Of a DNA stretch of 12,180 nucleotides, positions 1-6,961 are shown piece after piece. The position numbers and the translations under genes were made by a program. Below the pieces are notes generated by a model. That model searched no databases. It saw only the letters and a program-made list of their open reading frames with translations, and was not told where the DNA came from. How positions within the stretch are numbered: the stretch's first letter is position 1; the number at the start of each line of letters is the position of its first letter. This stretch comes from Clostridiales bacterium (GTDB lineage Bacteria > Bacillota > Clostridia > Monoglobales > Monoglobaceae), in contig JAEDLZ010000035.1 in NCBI GenBank assembly GCA_016303265.1, positions 1 to 12,180 on the forward strand, written 5' to 3'.

Positions 1-1574
1 AGCGCTTTTATCTCATTCTCTCCGCCGTCTATGGGAGTTTGCCTTATAATTACGCCGTTTGTTCCGAACTCCTCAATTTCAAATCCGAAGCTTGAAAATT
101 CATTCTTATTTTCACGAAACACCGCCATCTCGCCTTGGCTCAAATCCATTACAACCGGAATCATCAGTATCTGACCGAAGGGCTTTTTCGCCTTATAATC
201 CGCCATAAGCTTTTCAAACCTGAACCGCTCGTGAGCGGCATGCTGGTCTATGATAAACATTTTATCTCCCGATTCAAAAATCACATAGGTGTCAAAAAGC
301 TGACCGATGATTTTAAAAGGTATCTCCTCGCTTGTTTCTTCGATAAATTCATAGGGGTTTTCCTCATAGCTTTCGCCGTGATTTTCTTCCCGATTTTCCC
401 GAAATACGGTTTCTCCGCCTTTGGGAGCCGTATACTCAATAAATTCGGATTTTGCGCTCTCCTCCGAAGCGGAACCGGAATCTTCCGCATCGGTACAAAC
501 TCCTCCGCCGGCCGGCAACTCGTCAGGCAAGAGCCTGCCCTTTGTTTTGGGATAAGCCTCCGCCTTCACCGTCTGCCCTGACGAAATCGAGTTCATAAGA
601 GCATTTCTGACTGCGCTGTGGATAATTTCATAAATCCGCTTTTCATCCGCAAACTTAATTTCCGTTTTTGCCGGGTGAACATTAACATCCACAAGCTCGG
701 GCGCAAGATTTATATTAAGTGCAAAAAACGGGAATTTCCCCGACATCATATAGTTGCGGTATGCCTCCTCGCAGACCTTGGCAATAACATGATTTTTCAC
801 ATACCGCCCATTAACGAAAAGGCTCTGACGGGTCCTGTTTCCTCTGGCAAGGTCGCTCTTTCCGCAAACGCCGAAAATATGCACCCCATCCCTTTCATAA
901 TCAACCTCGATAAGCCCCTTTGCATAATCAAGTCCGTATATATTCAGTATAGCGTTTTTCAGGCTTTTGTCGCCGGAGGTAGAGAATATTTCCTTGCCGT
1001 CGCAGATATATTTAAATGCCGTATCAGGGTTTGCCATGGCTATTCTTCCCATAATATCGGCAACATAGCCTGCCTCCGTCGAGTCCTTCTTAAGAAACTT
1101 CATTCGCGCAGGAACATTTTCAAAAAGCCCGCTGACCTCCATTATCGTGCCGCAGTTGCAGGCAATATCGTCCTTTCCCTGAGGAACGCCATGGATAAGC
1201 TCCATAATCGTACCCTCCGCCTCGCCCTTGGCACGGGTAATGACTCTGACAGAAGCAACTGCGCAGATGCTCGCCAGCGCTTCGCCGCGAAAGCCCATTG
1301 TCCCGATTGAATACAAGTCCTCAATTTTGCGGAGCTTGCTTGTCGCATGACGCAAAAATGCCGTTTCAACCTGGTCTTTCGGTATGCCGCAGCCGTTGTC
1401 GGTCACTCTTATGTACTTAATGCCGCCGTTTTTTATTTCGACCTCAATTTTGTCCGCACCTGCGTCAATGGAGTTTTCCACAAGCTCCTTAACAACAGCC
1501 TGCGGCCGCTCCGCAACCTCTCCTGCCGCTATCTTGTCCGCTATATTTTGCGGAAGAACCTTAATTTCCGGCAT
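1..1574 (-). CDS. mutL: DNA mismatch repair protein MutL, 3' end missing
   Basis: MutL couples MutS mismatch recognition to strand incision. The window holds the first 524 codons; the reading frame is open to the left edge, so roughly the last 100 residues of a usual 600-650 residue protein are outside. The GHKL ATPase domain is intact: ENSIDAGA at residues 33-40, DNGCGI at 59-64, RHATSK at 75-80, GFRGEAL at 94-100 and VNVHPAKTE near 297-305. A polar, acidic linker covers about 330-415. The C-terminal domain then begins and carries DQHAAHERFRFE at 443-454, matching the DQHA-x2-E-x4-E metal-binding endonuclease motif of MutL proteins from bacteria without MutH. The ATG at 1574 is preceded by AAGGCGGTGA, one base off a perfect Shine-Dalgarno, which overlaps the mutS stop. 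It lies 12 nt downstream of mutS, so the two are co-translated partners in one operon. No frameshift was found on spot checks of the frame across the gene. Confidence 0.97.
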   Translation of the reverse strand, partial: MPEIKVLPQNIADKIAAGEVAERPQAVVKELVENSIDAGADKIEVEIKNGGIKYIRVTDNGCGIPKDQVETAFLRHATSKLRKIEDLYSIGTMGFRGEALASICAVASVRVITRAKGEAEGTIMELIHGVPQGKDDIACNCGTIMEVSGLFENVPARMKFLKKDSTEAGYVADIMGRIAMANPDTAFKYICDGKEIFSTSGDKSLKNAILNIYGLDYAKGLIEVDYERDGVHIFGVCGKSDLARGNRTRQSLFVNGRYVKNHVIAKVCEEAYRNYMMSGKFPFFALNINLAPELVDVNVHPAKTEIKFADEKRIYEIIHSAVRNALMNSISSGQTVKAEAYPKTKGRLLPDELPAGGGVCTDAEDSGSASEESAKSEFIEYTAPKGGETVFRENREENHGESYEENPYEFIEETSEEIPFKIIGQLFDTYVIFESGDKMFIIDQHAAHERFRFEKLMADYKAKKPFGQILMIPVVMDLSQGEMAVFRENKNEFSSFGFEIEEFGTNGVIIRQTPIDGGENEIKA

Positions 1575-1586
1575 TTTCTCACCGCC

Positions 1587-4208
1587 TTATCCGTTTTTCG
1601 CCTTTGCCTGTAAAGCGTACAGCTTGGTAAGCGCCTCCATGGGCGTTAAGCTGTCTAAATCCATATTTTTTATTTCATCTATAATTTCGCTTTCGGTTTT
1701 GTTTCCTTCCATAAAGCTGAGCTGCTCCGAAGCCGGTTCTTCTGCCCTGGCCGCATATTTTTCGGGAACTTTCGCCCCCTGACCTCCGTTCAGCGCCTCA
1801 ACCTCTTTGAGAATCGCCTTTGCACGCTTTGTTACTTCCTTTTTCACTCCTGCAAGATAAGCCACCTCAATGCCGTAGCTTCCGTCCGCTCCGCCCCGGA
1901 TAATTTTTCGCAGAAAGGTTATGTCATCGCCCTGCTTTTTAACCGCAACGCAGTAATTTTTAACGCCCTTAATTTTATCCTCTAAGTCCATAAGCTCACG
2001 GTAATGAGTGGCAAAAAGGGTTTTGGCGCCGCACTTTTTCTTGTCGGCTATATATTCAACGACCGCCCACGCTATGCTGAGCCCGTCAAAGGTGCTTGTA
2101 CCCCTGCCTATTTCATCAAGAATAATAAGGCTGTTTTTCGTTGCATTATCAAGTATATACGCAACCTCGCTCATCTCCACCATAAAGGTACTCTGTCCCG
2201 CGGACAAATCGTCAGACGCTCCCACACGGGTAAAAATATGGTCAACAATGCCCAGCTCCGCCTCACTTGCCGGAACAAAGCTCCCCATCTGCGCCATTAT
2301 TGAAATCAGCGCAGTCTGCCGCATATAGGTGGACTTGCCTGCCATATTAGGTCCTGTTATTACCAAAACCTGATTATCCGTACAGTCAATATTTATATCG
2401 TTTGCAATAAACATATTGCTGCCGCTCAGTTTTTCAACAACAGGATGTCTGCCGTCTTTAACGATTATTTTGTCGCCCAAATTCATGCTCGGCTTGACAT
2501 ATCCGTTCTTCTCGGCAACATAGGCAAGGGAACAGATAACATCTATCACCGCCAATTTCTCTGCCGTTTCCTGGATTCTTGAAATCCGGCTCCCGACAGC
2601 CTCTCTTATCTGACAGAACATCTCATATTCCATCGTAACGATTTTGCTTTCGCCTTCAACGATTCCGTCCTCTATCTCCTTTATTTCCTCCGTTATGTAT
2701 CTCTCGCTGTTGGCAAGGGTCTGTCTGCGGATAAAGTGGGGCGGCACATCGCCCTTTTCCGCCTTGCTTATTTCTATGTAATAACCGAAAACCCTGTTAT
2801 AGCCTTCCTTCATTTTAAGCCCGGTCTTTTCCCGTTCCTTTTGGATTATATCCTTAATCCACTGCTTTCCGTTTCTTATAATCTCACGGGTTTTGTCAAT
2901 CTCCTCATTATATCCGTCTTTTATCATATTACCCTCGCGGACGGTCAGAGGAGCCTCAGGATTGATTGACGCCTCAATTAAATCATGTATATCCTCCAAA
3001 GTATCAAAGCCGTTGTACAAATTGTTTATAACGCCTGTTTTACATTCACTAAGGAGCGATTTTATCTCAGGAAGTTTTTCAAGAGAATAAGCAATCGCCA
3101 GCAAATCCTTGCAGTTTGCGCTCTTATATGAAATTCTCGTTATAATTCTTTCTATATCGTTTATCCCTCTTAAATTTTCACGGATTTCTTCGCGGATGAC
3201 CGGGTTTTTTACAAGCTCTTCAACGGCATTGTGACGGTTTCTGATTGTTCCGCAGTTTACAAGAGGCATGGTTATCCATTTGCGCATAAGCCTTCCTCCC
3301 ATTGCCGTAACGGTTTTGTTAAGCACATGAATAAGACTTCCTTTTGCCTTTTTATCACGCATGGTTTCAAGAAGCTCCAGATTGCGCATACTGTACAGGT
3401 CAATGCCCATATATTTACCGTCATCAATTATGTCAAGCTCTTTAAGATTGACAGGCTCGGTCTTTTGCATCTCCTCAAGATAAGTCAAAAGTGCGCCCAA
3501 GCTGGATATGCTGTGAACCTTCCCGTCAATTTCGGTTTTATAGGAACTGCCCATAATATCCATGACTTTTTTCTGGGCCGCCGCAAGCTCAAAGGGCTCC
3601 TCCCGGTAAGCAATAATGCTGCATTCAAAACGGTTGCGAATTTTTTCCGTCAGCGTATTTCTTTTGTAGGCCCCGCCGTTCATAATCACCTCGGACGGTG
3701 AATACTTGACCATTTCGTTAAGTATCACAAGGTCGGAGGCGTCGCTGTTTTCCGCCGTGGAAATTTCACCCGTTGTTATATCAACAAAGGAAACTCCCAT
3801 TCCGTCCCCGTCCGCATAAATGCAGCAGAGATAATTGTTTTTCTTATCGTCAAGGACGGAGGTGTCCAGAATTGTTCCGGGAGTCACAACCCTTGTGACC
3901 TCACGCTTTACGATTCCTTTTGCAGCAGAGGGGTCTTCGGTCTGCTCACATATTGCAACCTTTTTCCCTGCCGCAATGAGCTTTGCGATATACGAATCAA
4001 CAGCATGGAACGGCACGCCGCACATGGGCGCACGTTCCTCCTGTCCGCACTCCCTGCCGGTCAGCGCTATCTCAAGAATTTCCGATGCGGTTTTGGCGTC
4101 ATCGAAAAACATCTCGTAGAAATCTCCCAGCCTGTACATAAGGATACAGTCCTCATACTGTTTTTTTATCGCAAAATACTGCTGCATCATCGGCGTAAAT
4201 TCAGCCAT
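1587..4208 (-). CDS. mutS: DNA mismatch repair ATPase MutS
   Basis: MutS binds base mismatches and small loops and then acts as an ATP-driven sliding clamp that recruits MutL. The 873-residue length is normal for MutS1. The N-terminal mismatch-binding domain shows TPMMQQY at 5-11 and the F-x-E mismatch wedge F30-Y31-E32 in GDFYEMF. The C-terminal ABC-type ATPase has Walker A GPNMAGKST at 619-627, the signature region DDLSAGQSTFMVEM at 666-679, Walker B LIILDEIGRGTST at 694-706 and the switch histidine in ATHYREL (H735). QLSFM at 829-833 resembles a beta-clamp binding motif, as known for B. subtilis MutS, and LTPMEALTKLYALQ at 854-867 is the C-terminal dimerisation helix-turn-helix. The ATG at 4208 follows AAAGGA and AAGGGAAG. 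The gene begins 30 nt after the YmcA-like gene and ends 12 nt before mutL. Confidence 0.98.
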   Translation of the reverse strand: MAEFTPMMQQYFAIKKQYEDCILMYRLGDFYEMFFDDAKTASEILEIALTGRECGQEERAPMCGVPFHAVDSYIAKLIAAGKKVAICEQTEDPSAAKGIVKREVTRVVTPGTILDTSVLDDKKNNYLCCIYADGDGMGVSFVDITTGEISTAENSDASDLVILNEMVKYSPSEVIMNGGAYKRNTLTEKIRNRFECSIIAYREEPFELAAAQKKVMDIMGSSYKTEIDGKVHSISSLGALLTYLEEMQKTEPVNLKELDIIDDGKYMGIDLYSMRNLELLETMRDKKAKGSLIHVLNKTVTAMGGRLMRKWITMPLVNCGTIRNRHNAVEELVKNPVIREEIRENLRGINDIERIITRISYKSANCKDLLAIAYSLEKLPEIKSLLSECKTGVINNLYNGFDTLEDIHDLIEASINPEAPLTVREGNMIKDGYNEEIDKTREIIRNGKQWIKDIIQKEREKTGLKMKEGYNRVFGYYIEISKAEKGDVPPHFIRRQTLANSERYITEEIKEIEDGIVEGESKIVTMEYEMFCQIREAVGSRISRIQETAEKLAVIDVICSLAYVAEKNGYVKPSMNLGDKIIVKDGRHPVVEKLSGSNMFIANDINIDCTDNQVLVITGPNMAGKSTYMRQTALISIMAQMGSFVPASEAELGIVDHIFTRVGASDDLSAGQSTFMVEMSEVAYILDNATKNSLIILDEIGRGTSTFDGLSIAWAVVEYIADKKKCGAKTLFATHYRELMDLEDKIKGVKNYCVAVKKQGDDITFLRKIIRGGADGSYGIEVAYLAGVKKEVTKRAKAILKEVEALNGGQGAKVPEKYAARAEEPASEQLSFMEGNKTESEIIDEIKNMDLDSLTPMEALTKLYALQAKAKNG

Positions 4209-4238
4209 AATCCTTTACTTCCCTTTCAAAATTTTCCC

Positions 4239-4640
4239 CTAATGACAGCCGGCACAGGCGCTGCAATTACCTCCGCAGCCGCTGTCTTCCTCCGCGTCTT
4301 CACCGTTTATATAGTATGACAAAACTCCGTTCACTCTCTTAACAAGCGACTCGTATGCCTTATTCGCCTCAATATATGCCGCAATAAGCGGATTTTCCGC
4401 AATGCGGTTGAACTCCGTCTGCATAAGCCTACGGAAATTTTCCAGCTCCTCCTTCGTCGGCTCTTTTGCCGAAAGATGCGCCATTTCGGCCTTTTGGCGC
4501 CGGTTATAATCATCCATAAGCTTTGCCGCAGCCTCATCATTCCTGAGTGCGTCAGCAGTTTTTACCGCATTTTTCCTTTCTTCGCTTTCTCCGATAAGCT
4601 TTCCGAGATTTTCTGCCGCTTCCATAATTGTATTTGCCAT
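4239..4640 (-). CDS. YlbF/YmcA (RicA/RicF)-family protein with Cys-rich C-terminal tail
   Basis: The 133-residue protein is mostly charged helix with the YlbF/YmcA pattern: an N-terminal MEAAENLGKLIGES segment, then long helices through about residue 108 with FRRLMQTEFNRIAENPLIAAYIEANKAYE-like content. In B. subtilis YmcA and YlbF (RicA, RicF) act with YaaT (RicT) in a complex that carries Fe-S clusters and affects RNase Y-dependent mRNA processing, competence and sporulation. Placement directly after miaB and before mutS matches B. subtilis ymcA, so this is the likely positional counterpart. The last residues hold four Cys in C-x3-C-x2-C-x2-C followed by His, a plausible cluster or metal site. 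The ATG at 4640 was chosen because GGAG lies 7 nt upstream; an in-frame GTG at 4673 would add 11 residues but has no ribosome-binding site. The function in this organism is inferred. Confidence 0.88.
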   Translation of the reverse strand: MANTIMEAAENLGKLIGESEERKNAVKTADALRNDEAAAKLMDDYNRRQKAEMAHLSAKEPTKEELENFRRLMQTEFNRIAENPLIAAYIEANKAYESLVKRVNGVLSYYINGEDAEEDSGCGGNCSACAGCH

Positions 4641-4722
4641 TTTTATCTCCAATCTGCCGAAATGCATCGGCACAAATAATAATTAAATATCTTTCACCTT
4701 AACGGCGGTAAATAATAGGAAA

Positions 4723-6135
4723 TTATACCTCCCTTATTTCGCCTCCCAGCGACCAGGTCTGCGTTTTTGTTATACAAACGCTTACCATTTTGCCCACAAG
4801 GGATTTGTCCCCCTTAAAGTTCACGATTTTACCGCCGTCGGTCCGTCCGCACATATATGCCGGGTCGTTCTTACTCTCGCCCTCGACCAAGACCTTTTCG
4901 GTCCGACCGAGGTATTTATCGTTTATTTCTTTTGAAATTTCGTTTTGAACCTTTATCATTTCGTCAAAATTTCTGTGCTTTTCTTCCTCGGTCAAACAGT
5001 CCTCCATCTCCGCCGCAGGAGTTCCCGCTCTTTTGGAATATATAAACGAAAATATTGTGTCGTACCGCACCTTTTTCAAAATATCCAGAGTTTCGGCAAA
5101 GTCCTCGTTAGTTTCCCCCGGAAATCCCACAATTATATCCGTCGTTAAGACTATATCGGGCATTTTTTCCCTAACCCTGCGGACAATTTCAAGATATTTC
5201 TCCTTTGTGTATTTACGGTTCATTTTTGCAAGGATTCGGTCCGAACCGCACTGAACCGGCAAATGCAGCTGCTTGCAGATTTTAGGTTCCCTTGCCATAA
5301 CCTCAATAAGCTCGTCCGATATATCTTTCGGATGAGAGGTCATAAACCTCACCCGTTCAATCCCGTCAATCCGGCACACCCGGCTTAAAAGCTCCGCAAA
5401 ACCCGTGCCGCAGTCCAAATCATTGCCGTAGGAGTTAACATTCTGTCCGAGAAGCATAACCTCGCGGTATCCTTCGCTTGCAACATTTTTTACTTCGCTC
5501 AGTATATTCTCAATTTTCCGGCTGCGTTCCCGTCCCCTTACATAAGGAACAATGCAGTATGTGCAAAAATTGTTGCAACCGTACATAACCGGAATTTTTG
5601 CAAGGGGCGGCTTGTCCCTTCGGCAGGAAATATCCTCCGCAATGGCACCATCGGAATTTTCCGTGTCAAAAACACGGCGTTTTTCCATTGCCCCCGACAA
5701 AATTTCAGGGAAGCGGTACAGGGCATGAGTTCCGAAAACCATATCAACATAAGGATAACGCTTTTTAATTTTCTCGGCAACCCCATTTTGCTGCATCATA
5801 CATCCGCACACGCCCAGCAAAAGCCCCGGCTTTCTGCGTTTTAAAGTCTTAACCGCGCCAATATTTCCGTAAACGCGCATCTCCGCATTCTCACGCACCG
5901 CACAGGTATTGAAAATTATCAAATCCGCATCATTGCGCCGGGCGCAAAAGTCAAAGCCCATGTCTGAGAGCATTCCGCTTATTTTCTCACTGTCGCTGAA
6001 ATTCTGAGCGCAGCCGTAGGTTTCAACAAAAGCAAGAGGCTTTTTCCCCGACCTTGCATTTAAATCAAATATTTTATTTATAAAGTCCTTTTGACGCATA
6101 AGTTCTTCTCTGCTTATTTCCGCCAAGCATATCAC
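4723..6135 (-). CDS. miaB: tRNA-2-methylthio-N6-dimethylallyladenosine synthase MiaB
   Basis: This radical-SAM methylthiotransferase converts i6A37 to ms2i6A37 in tRNAs reading UNN codons. In the 470-residue frame the N-terminal MTTase domain provides the auxiliary cluster ligands C42 (ETYGCAQN), C78 (NTCAVRE) and C112 (VCGCMMQ). The radical-SAM motif C-x3-C-x2-C is C187, C191 and C194 in YGCNNFCTYC, followed by VPYVRGRERSR. A TRAM domain covers about 405-468. The common YGCQMN box reads YGCAQN here. The start is uncertain. GTG at 6135 gives the longest frame; TTG at 6126 has a better-spaced GGAGTGA Shine-Dalgarno; ATG at 6100 would remove an ISREEL-type segment that I recall as conserved in clostridial MiaB. 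The gene heads the miaB-ymcA-mutS-mutL operon and has its own near-consensus promoter directly upstream. Confidence 0.95.
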   Translation of the reverse strand: MICLAEISREELMRQKDFINKIFDLNARSGKKPLAFVETYGCAQNFSDSEKISGMLSDMGFDFCARRNDADLIIFNTCAVRENAEMRVYGNIGAVKTLKRRKPGLLLGVCGCMMQQNGVAEKIKKRYPYVDMVFGTHALYRFPEILSGAMEKRRVFDTENSDGAIAEDISCRRDKPPLAKIPVMYGCNNFCTYCIVPYVRGRERSRKIENILSEVKNVASEGYREVMLLGQNVNSYGNDLDCGTGFAELLSRVCRIDGIERVRFMTSHPKDISDELIEVMAREPKICKQLHLPVQCGSDRILAKMNRKYTKEKYLEIVRRVREKMPDIVLTTDIIVGFPGETNEDFAETLDILKKVRYDTIFSFIYSKRAGTPAAEMEDCLTEEEKHRNFDEMIKVQNEISKEINDKYLGRTEKVLVEGESKNDPAYMCGRTDGGKIVNFKGDKSLVGKMVSVCITKTQTWSLGGEIREV

Positions 6136-6152
6136 TCCATTCTATCCTTATT

Positions 6153-6181
6153 ATTATACACTTTTGCCGCTCCTTTTTCAA
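6153..6181 (-). promoter_or_regulatory. Sigma-A-type promoter of the miaB-ymcA-mutSL operon
   Basis: On the minus strand TTGAAA (6181-6176) and TATAAT (6158-6153) are separated by exactly 17 nt. Transcription would start near 6146, only about 10-20 nt before the candidate miaB starts at 6135 and 6126, so the leader is very short. No other promoter of this quality is seen in the gaps of the operon. Confidence 0.85.
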
Positions 6182-6321
6182 TACTTTTTTTAAATATTTG
6201 AGAAATAAATATTCCCGCCTTTTTATTTATTGAAAAATCATGCAAAACCGTCCTTCGTTACTGCGCCGTATGCTTGTCCGCAGCCTTTAAATCCGCAGTA
6301 TAATTTCTAATATTGATTTAT

Positions 6322-6336
6322 TTAAGAAAGTCTTAA
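6322..6336. promoter_or_regulatory. Perfect 6-3-6 inverted repeat, possible upstream operator
   Basis: TTAAGA, spacer AAG, TCTTAA. It lies about 70 bp upstream of the -35 box of the MarR gene and about 140 bp from the -35 of miaB. Its sequence does not match the palindrome at 6433-6455, so it would be a site for a different factor or a chance AT-rich palindrome. Confidence 0.25.
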
Positions 6337-6406
6337 CAATTTTTGACCTGAATTTTAATTTTTTTGTGATATATTGCATTTAAAGGTAATAATTAGGAAA
6401 TAATCC

Positions 6407-6435
6407 TTGACATTATTCGGATAACATGGTACAAT
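6407..6435 (+). promoter_or_regulatory. Consensus promoter with extended -10 for marR-citrate synthase
   Basis: TTGACA (6407-6412) is a perfect -35. A 17-nt spacer leads to TACAAT (6430-6435), with TG at 6427-6428 forming an extended -10 element. Transcription should start near 6442. This start rules out translation from an upstream in-frame ATG at 6426 and supports ATG 6471. Confidence 0.88.
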
Positions 6436-6455
6436 TACTAATAAAATTAGCAATT
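6433..6455. promoter_or_regulatory. 23-bp near-perfect palindrome on the MarR promoter, operator candidate
   Basis: Left arm AATTACTAAT (6433-6442), spacer AAA, right arm ATTAGCAATT (6446-6455); the arms match at 9 of 10 positions and the inner core CTAAT-AAA-ATTAG is perfect. It overlaps the last bases of the -10 box and the expected start of transcription. MarR-family dimers typically bind palindromes of about this size at their own promoters, so autorepression is the natural inference. Confidence 0.65.
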
Positions 6456-6470
6456 ATTCGAGGCGGGAAA

Positions 6471-6923
6471 ATGGATTTATACTATGAACTTGCAGATAAA
6501 TATATGGGGATTCGGCGCAGCCTTCCTTATATGAAGTTTGATAAAGAAGTTTCCATGAAGCTTAAGTATGAAATTCTCATATTGAGTTTTTTGCAGAGGC
6601 ACGGCGGCATGGCACATCCGAAGGATTTAAGCCGCGAATTTCTTGTAAGCACGGCAAGAATGGCTGTTATCTTAAATCAGCTTGAGGGGAAGGATTTTAT
6701 TGCCCGTATTCACGACGATGACGATAACAGGCAGACCATCGTCAGAATCAAGCCAAAGGGCACGGAATTTTTCAACCGCTGTAATTCTGAAATTCTGAAG
6801 CTGACCGCAAAACTTTTTGAAGGACTGGGCAGCGACGGCGCTAAAGAATTTGTCAGCTTATATGAAAAATTTATGAAGCTCGTCGCCGATAAAGAAAACG
6901 GACAGGATTCGCCTCGTCCTTAG
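6471..6923 (+). CDS. MarR-family winged helix-turn-helix transcriptional regulator
   Basis: The 150-residue protein has the layout of a MarR dimeric regulator: an N-terminal helix (about 1-20), a winged helix core with the recognition region HPKDLSREFLVSTARMAVILNQLE at about 49-72 in two helices, a wing built on HDDDDNRQTIVRI at 81-93, and C-terminal dimerisation helices from about 105 to 140. No cysteine pair or obvious metal site suggests the effector; only C104 is present. ATG 6471 was chosen because GAGGCGGG lies just upstream and the predicted transcript begins near 6442. The citrate synthase gene follows after 38 nt, so the two probably share one transcript, with the regulator repressing its own operon through the palindrome at 6433-6455. 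Ligand and targets are unknown. Confidence 0.92.
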   Translation: MDLYYELADKYMGIRRSLPYMKFDKEVSMKLKYEILILSFLQRHGGMAHPKDLSREFLVSTARMAVILNQLEGKDFIARIHDDDDNRQTIVRIKPKGTEFFNRCNSEILKLTAKLFEGLGSDGAKEFVSLYEKFMKLVADKENGQDSPRP

Positions 6924-6961
6924 ACGAAAATATTTAAAACGCTTGAAAGGAGCTGACACTA

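Larger units (their letters stand above)
6136..6470. other. Divergent intergenic region, no gene seen
   Basis: These 335 nt separate divergently transcribed miaB and the MarR-type gene. They hold the miaB promoter at one end and the MarR promoter and operator candidate at the other. Between them are an AT-rich inverted repeat (AATATTT 6193-6199 / AAATATT 6207-6213), a GC-richer patch at about 6241-6300 with the 7-nt word TCCGCAG twice (6277-6283, 6292-6298), and a perfect 6-3-6 inverted repeat at 6322-6336. No open frame with a ribosome-binding site and no RNA gene was recognised. Confidence 0.7.

Noticed and set aside
135..1613. Plus-strand open frames of 88-230 codons across the mutL region
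   Set aside because: They lie antisense to a complete and conserved MutL frame, have no family resemblance and no good ribosome-binding site.
4641..4673. Upstream GTG start adding 11 residues to the YmcA-like protein
   Set aside because: No ribosome-binding site, while ATG 4640 has GGAG at good spacing and the family N-terminus begins there.
6240..6290. Arg-rich 16-codon frame beginning at ATG 6240
   Set aside because: No ribosome-binding site precedes it and no promoter is spaced for it; most likely chance in the GC-richer patch.
6344..6375. Possible second plus-strand promoter (TTGACC with TATATT)
   Set aside because: Spacing is about 21 nt, far from optimal, and a much better promoter lies just downstream.
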